Origin: Collinsella sp. MSK.8.10
GTDB lineage: Bacteria; Actinomycetota; Coriobacteriia; Coriobacteriales; Coriobacteriaceae
Length of the DNA: 64,000 nt
Direction of reading: 5' to 3'
Assembly: GCF_019041915.1 (NCBI RefSeq)
Contig: NZ_JAHPYF010000001.1
Coordinates: 186,001 to 250,000 of the forward strand
Under the pieces are notes generated by a model, which searched no databases, was not told the DNA's origin, and worked only from the letters and a program-made list of their open reading frames with translations. Of this stretch, positions 63,082-64,000 are shown piece by piece. Numbering within the stretch: the stretch's first letter is position 1; each line of letters begins with the position of its first letter. A program made the translations under genes and the position numbers.

Positions 63082-63579
63082 CTAGCGCTCGCGAGCAACG
63101 ATGAGCTGGTCCATCTCCTCGACATGCACGCCAACGGAGCCCTTGATGCTCGAGAACTCAACGGAGTTGCACACCAAGATGGGAACCGTCACATCGTAGC
63201 CCTCGGCAGCAATTGCCTCGCGATCAAACTCAATGAGTACATCGCCCTTATGGACGATGTCACCCACTTGCGCATGTACGGTAAAGTGCTTGCCCTCGAG
63301 CTGAACAGTGTCCAAACCAACGTGGATGAGCACGTCCAAGCCATCGACCGTGTTAAGCGCAACGGCGTGCCCCGTGGGAAAAATGGCCTCGACCTTGGCA
63401 TCAGCCGGCGCGATTACGCGCGTTCCGGTGGGCTGAATGGCAACGCCCTGGCCCAAAAGGCCGGTGGCAAACGTCTGATCGTTTACCTCGGAAAGCGGAA
63501 TGACGTCGCCCGAGATGGGAGCATCCAGCGTAAGGACTCGACCACGCATACCAAAAGACCTTAGGACTTTAGTGAACAT
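63082..63579 (-). CDS. PTS glucose-type EIIA component
   Basis: In this 165-residue protein the motifs SGDVIPLSEVNDQTFATGLL, GVAIQPTGTRVIAPADAKVE and LIHVGLDTVQLEGKHF (phosphorylated His) define a Crr-type IIA domain. ATG 63579 has GGGGGAG just upstream. As a free IIA it may serve several PTS permeases, including amino-sugar transporters given nagB next door. Confidence 0.9.
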   Translation of the reverse strand: MFTKVLRSFGMRGRVLTLDAPISGDVIPLSEVNDQTFATGLLGQGVAIQPTGTRVIAPADAKVEAIFPTGHAVALNTVDGLDVLIHVGLDTVQLEGKHFTVHAQVGDIVHKGDVLIEFDREAIAAEGYDVTVPILVCNSVEFSSIKGSVGVHVEEMDQLIVARER

Positions 63580-63650
63580 GCTCCCCCTCGGACATACCAA
63601 TCAATCAAAATAACCTTAACAGTTTACCACTCGGCAACGGTTTTTGACCA

Positions 63651-64000
63651 TTAGGGAAGTTCGCGCTTGACAACCTCGACGATGTCGTCGACAACGCGCT
63701 GGGTCAGCTCGTGCGTCTCGGCCTCGGCCATCACGCGGACCAGTGGCTCGGTACCGCTCGGACGCACCAGAATGCGGCCGCGGCCGTCAAGCTCCTTCTC
63801 GGCAGCAGCGACGGCGTCCCAAATGGGCTGGCAATCGTCCAGACCGGCCTTGTTGTCGGAATGCACGTTGACGAGTACCTGCGGGTACTTCTTCATGATG
63901 CCGGCAAGATCGGTGAGGGTACGACCGGTGCGCTTGAGCACGGCCAGCAGCTGCAGGGCCGTCACCAGGCCGTCACCGGTGGTGTTGTGCTCCAGGAAGA
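63651..64000 (-). CDS. glmM: Phosphoglucosamine mutase, C-terminal part
   Basis: The 3' end of a gene continuing past the right edge. Visible are EHNTTGDGLVTALQLLAVL and the phosphate-binding loop ILVRPSGTEPLVRVMAEA. The terminal domain and the T/S-T-G-D-G-L run fit GlmM, which converts glucosamine-6-phosphate to glucosamine-1-phosphate for peptidoglycan. Confidence 0.85.
   Translation of the reverse strand, partial: FLEHNTTGDGLVTALQLLAVLKRTGRTLTDLAGIMKKYPQVLVNVHSDNKAGLDDCQPIWDAVAAAEKELDGRGRILVRPSGTEPLVRVMAEAETHELTQRVVDDIVEVVKRELP

Overview
The window looks like a chromosomal segment of a gut actinobacterium of the Coriobacteriia, most likely Collinsella or a close relative. This is inferred from the GC-rich coding sequence, a type III glutamine synthetase, a fused MurT/GatD protein, tandem iron-type alcohol/glycerol dehydrogenases and a MetH whose activation domain is a separate gene. 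No 16S rRNA gene is present, so the genus is an inference.

Bases 1-33,400 are accessory DNA stacked at the 3' end of guaA. Three near-copies of the guaA terminal sequence (about 221, 4832 and 33401) each read ..EWE-stop on the minus strand and divide the region into two tandem islands. Island 1 (221-4851) has no integrase. It carries an AlbA/Schlafen-type regulator with a half-site array in front of it, an AT-richer pair (a small membrane protein and a LPO_1073/Vpar_1526-like protein), and an AAA/DUF4143 ATPase. Island 2 (4832-33420) is an integrative mobilisable element. Left to right it holds degenerate ATPase and IS3 remnants, a mef/msr(D)-like macrolide-resistance pair, a leftward mobilisation module (ParA, ParB, MobC, relaxase, an accessory protein and an unlisted 31-residue membrane peptide), a tet(W) insertion with its attenuator leader beside a broken serine recombinase, a rightward defence cluster, and an integration module (MobC-like, tyrosine integrase, excisionase, divergent XRE repressor) ending in reiterated decamers beside guaA.

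The defence cluster (18573-30519) is the main candidate for a poorly described system. It contains a ribbon-helix-helix protein, a DNA adenine methyltransferase broken by one missing C inside its NPPY motif, a 1127-residue GIY-YIG/helicase/methylase-like fusion, an unrecognised 437-residue protein, a ParB-like protein and an SNF2-type helicase. All six are separated by a few bases or overlap, and a GmrSD-like DUF262/DUF1524 nuclease gene follows. The XRE repressor probably links both ends of island 2, because near-identical CGTACG-centred sites lie before parA and before xis.

Bases 33,401-64,000 are core chromosome: guaA, asparaginase, an XRE repressor with a perfect 26-bp operator, ychF, a polyferredoxin, gldA (plus a deleted copy), an iron-type alcohol dehydrogenase, two TPR-like proteins, the MurT-GatD fusion, tRNA-Glu with a duplicated 3' end, glutamine synthetase III, the metF / activation protein / metH methionine cluster, a UPF0210 protein, a methyltransferase, yhbY, a 999-residue BTAD regulator, nagB, a glucose-type PTS IIA and the 3' part of glmM. 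Several intergenic gaps hold long inverted repeats of REP or MITE type.
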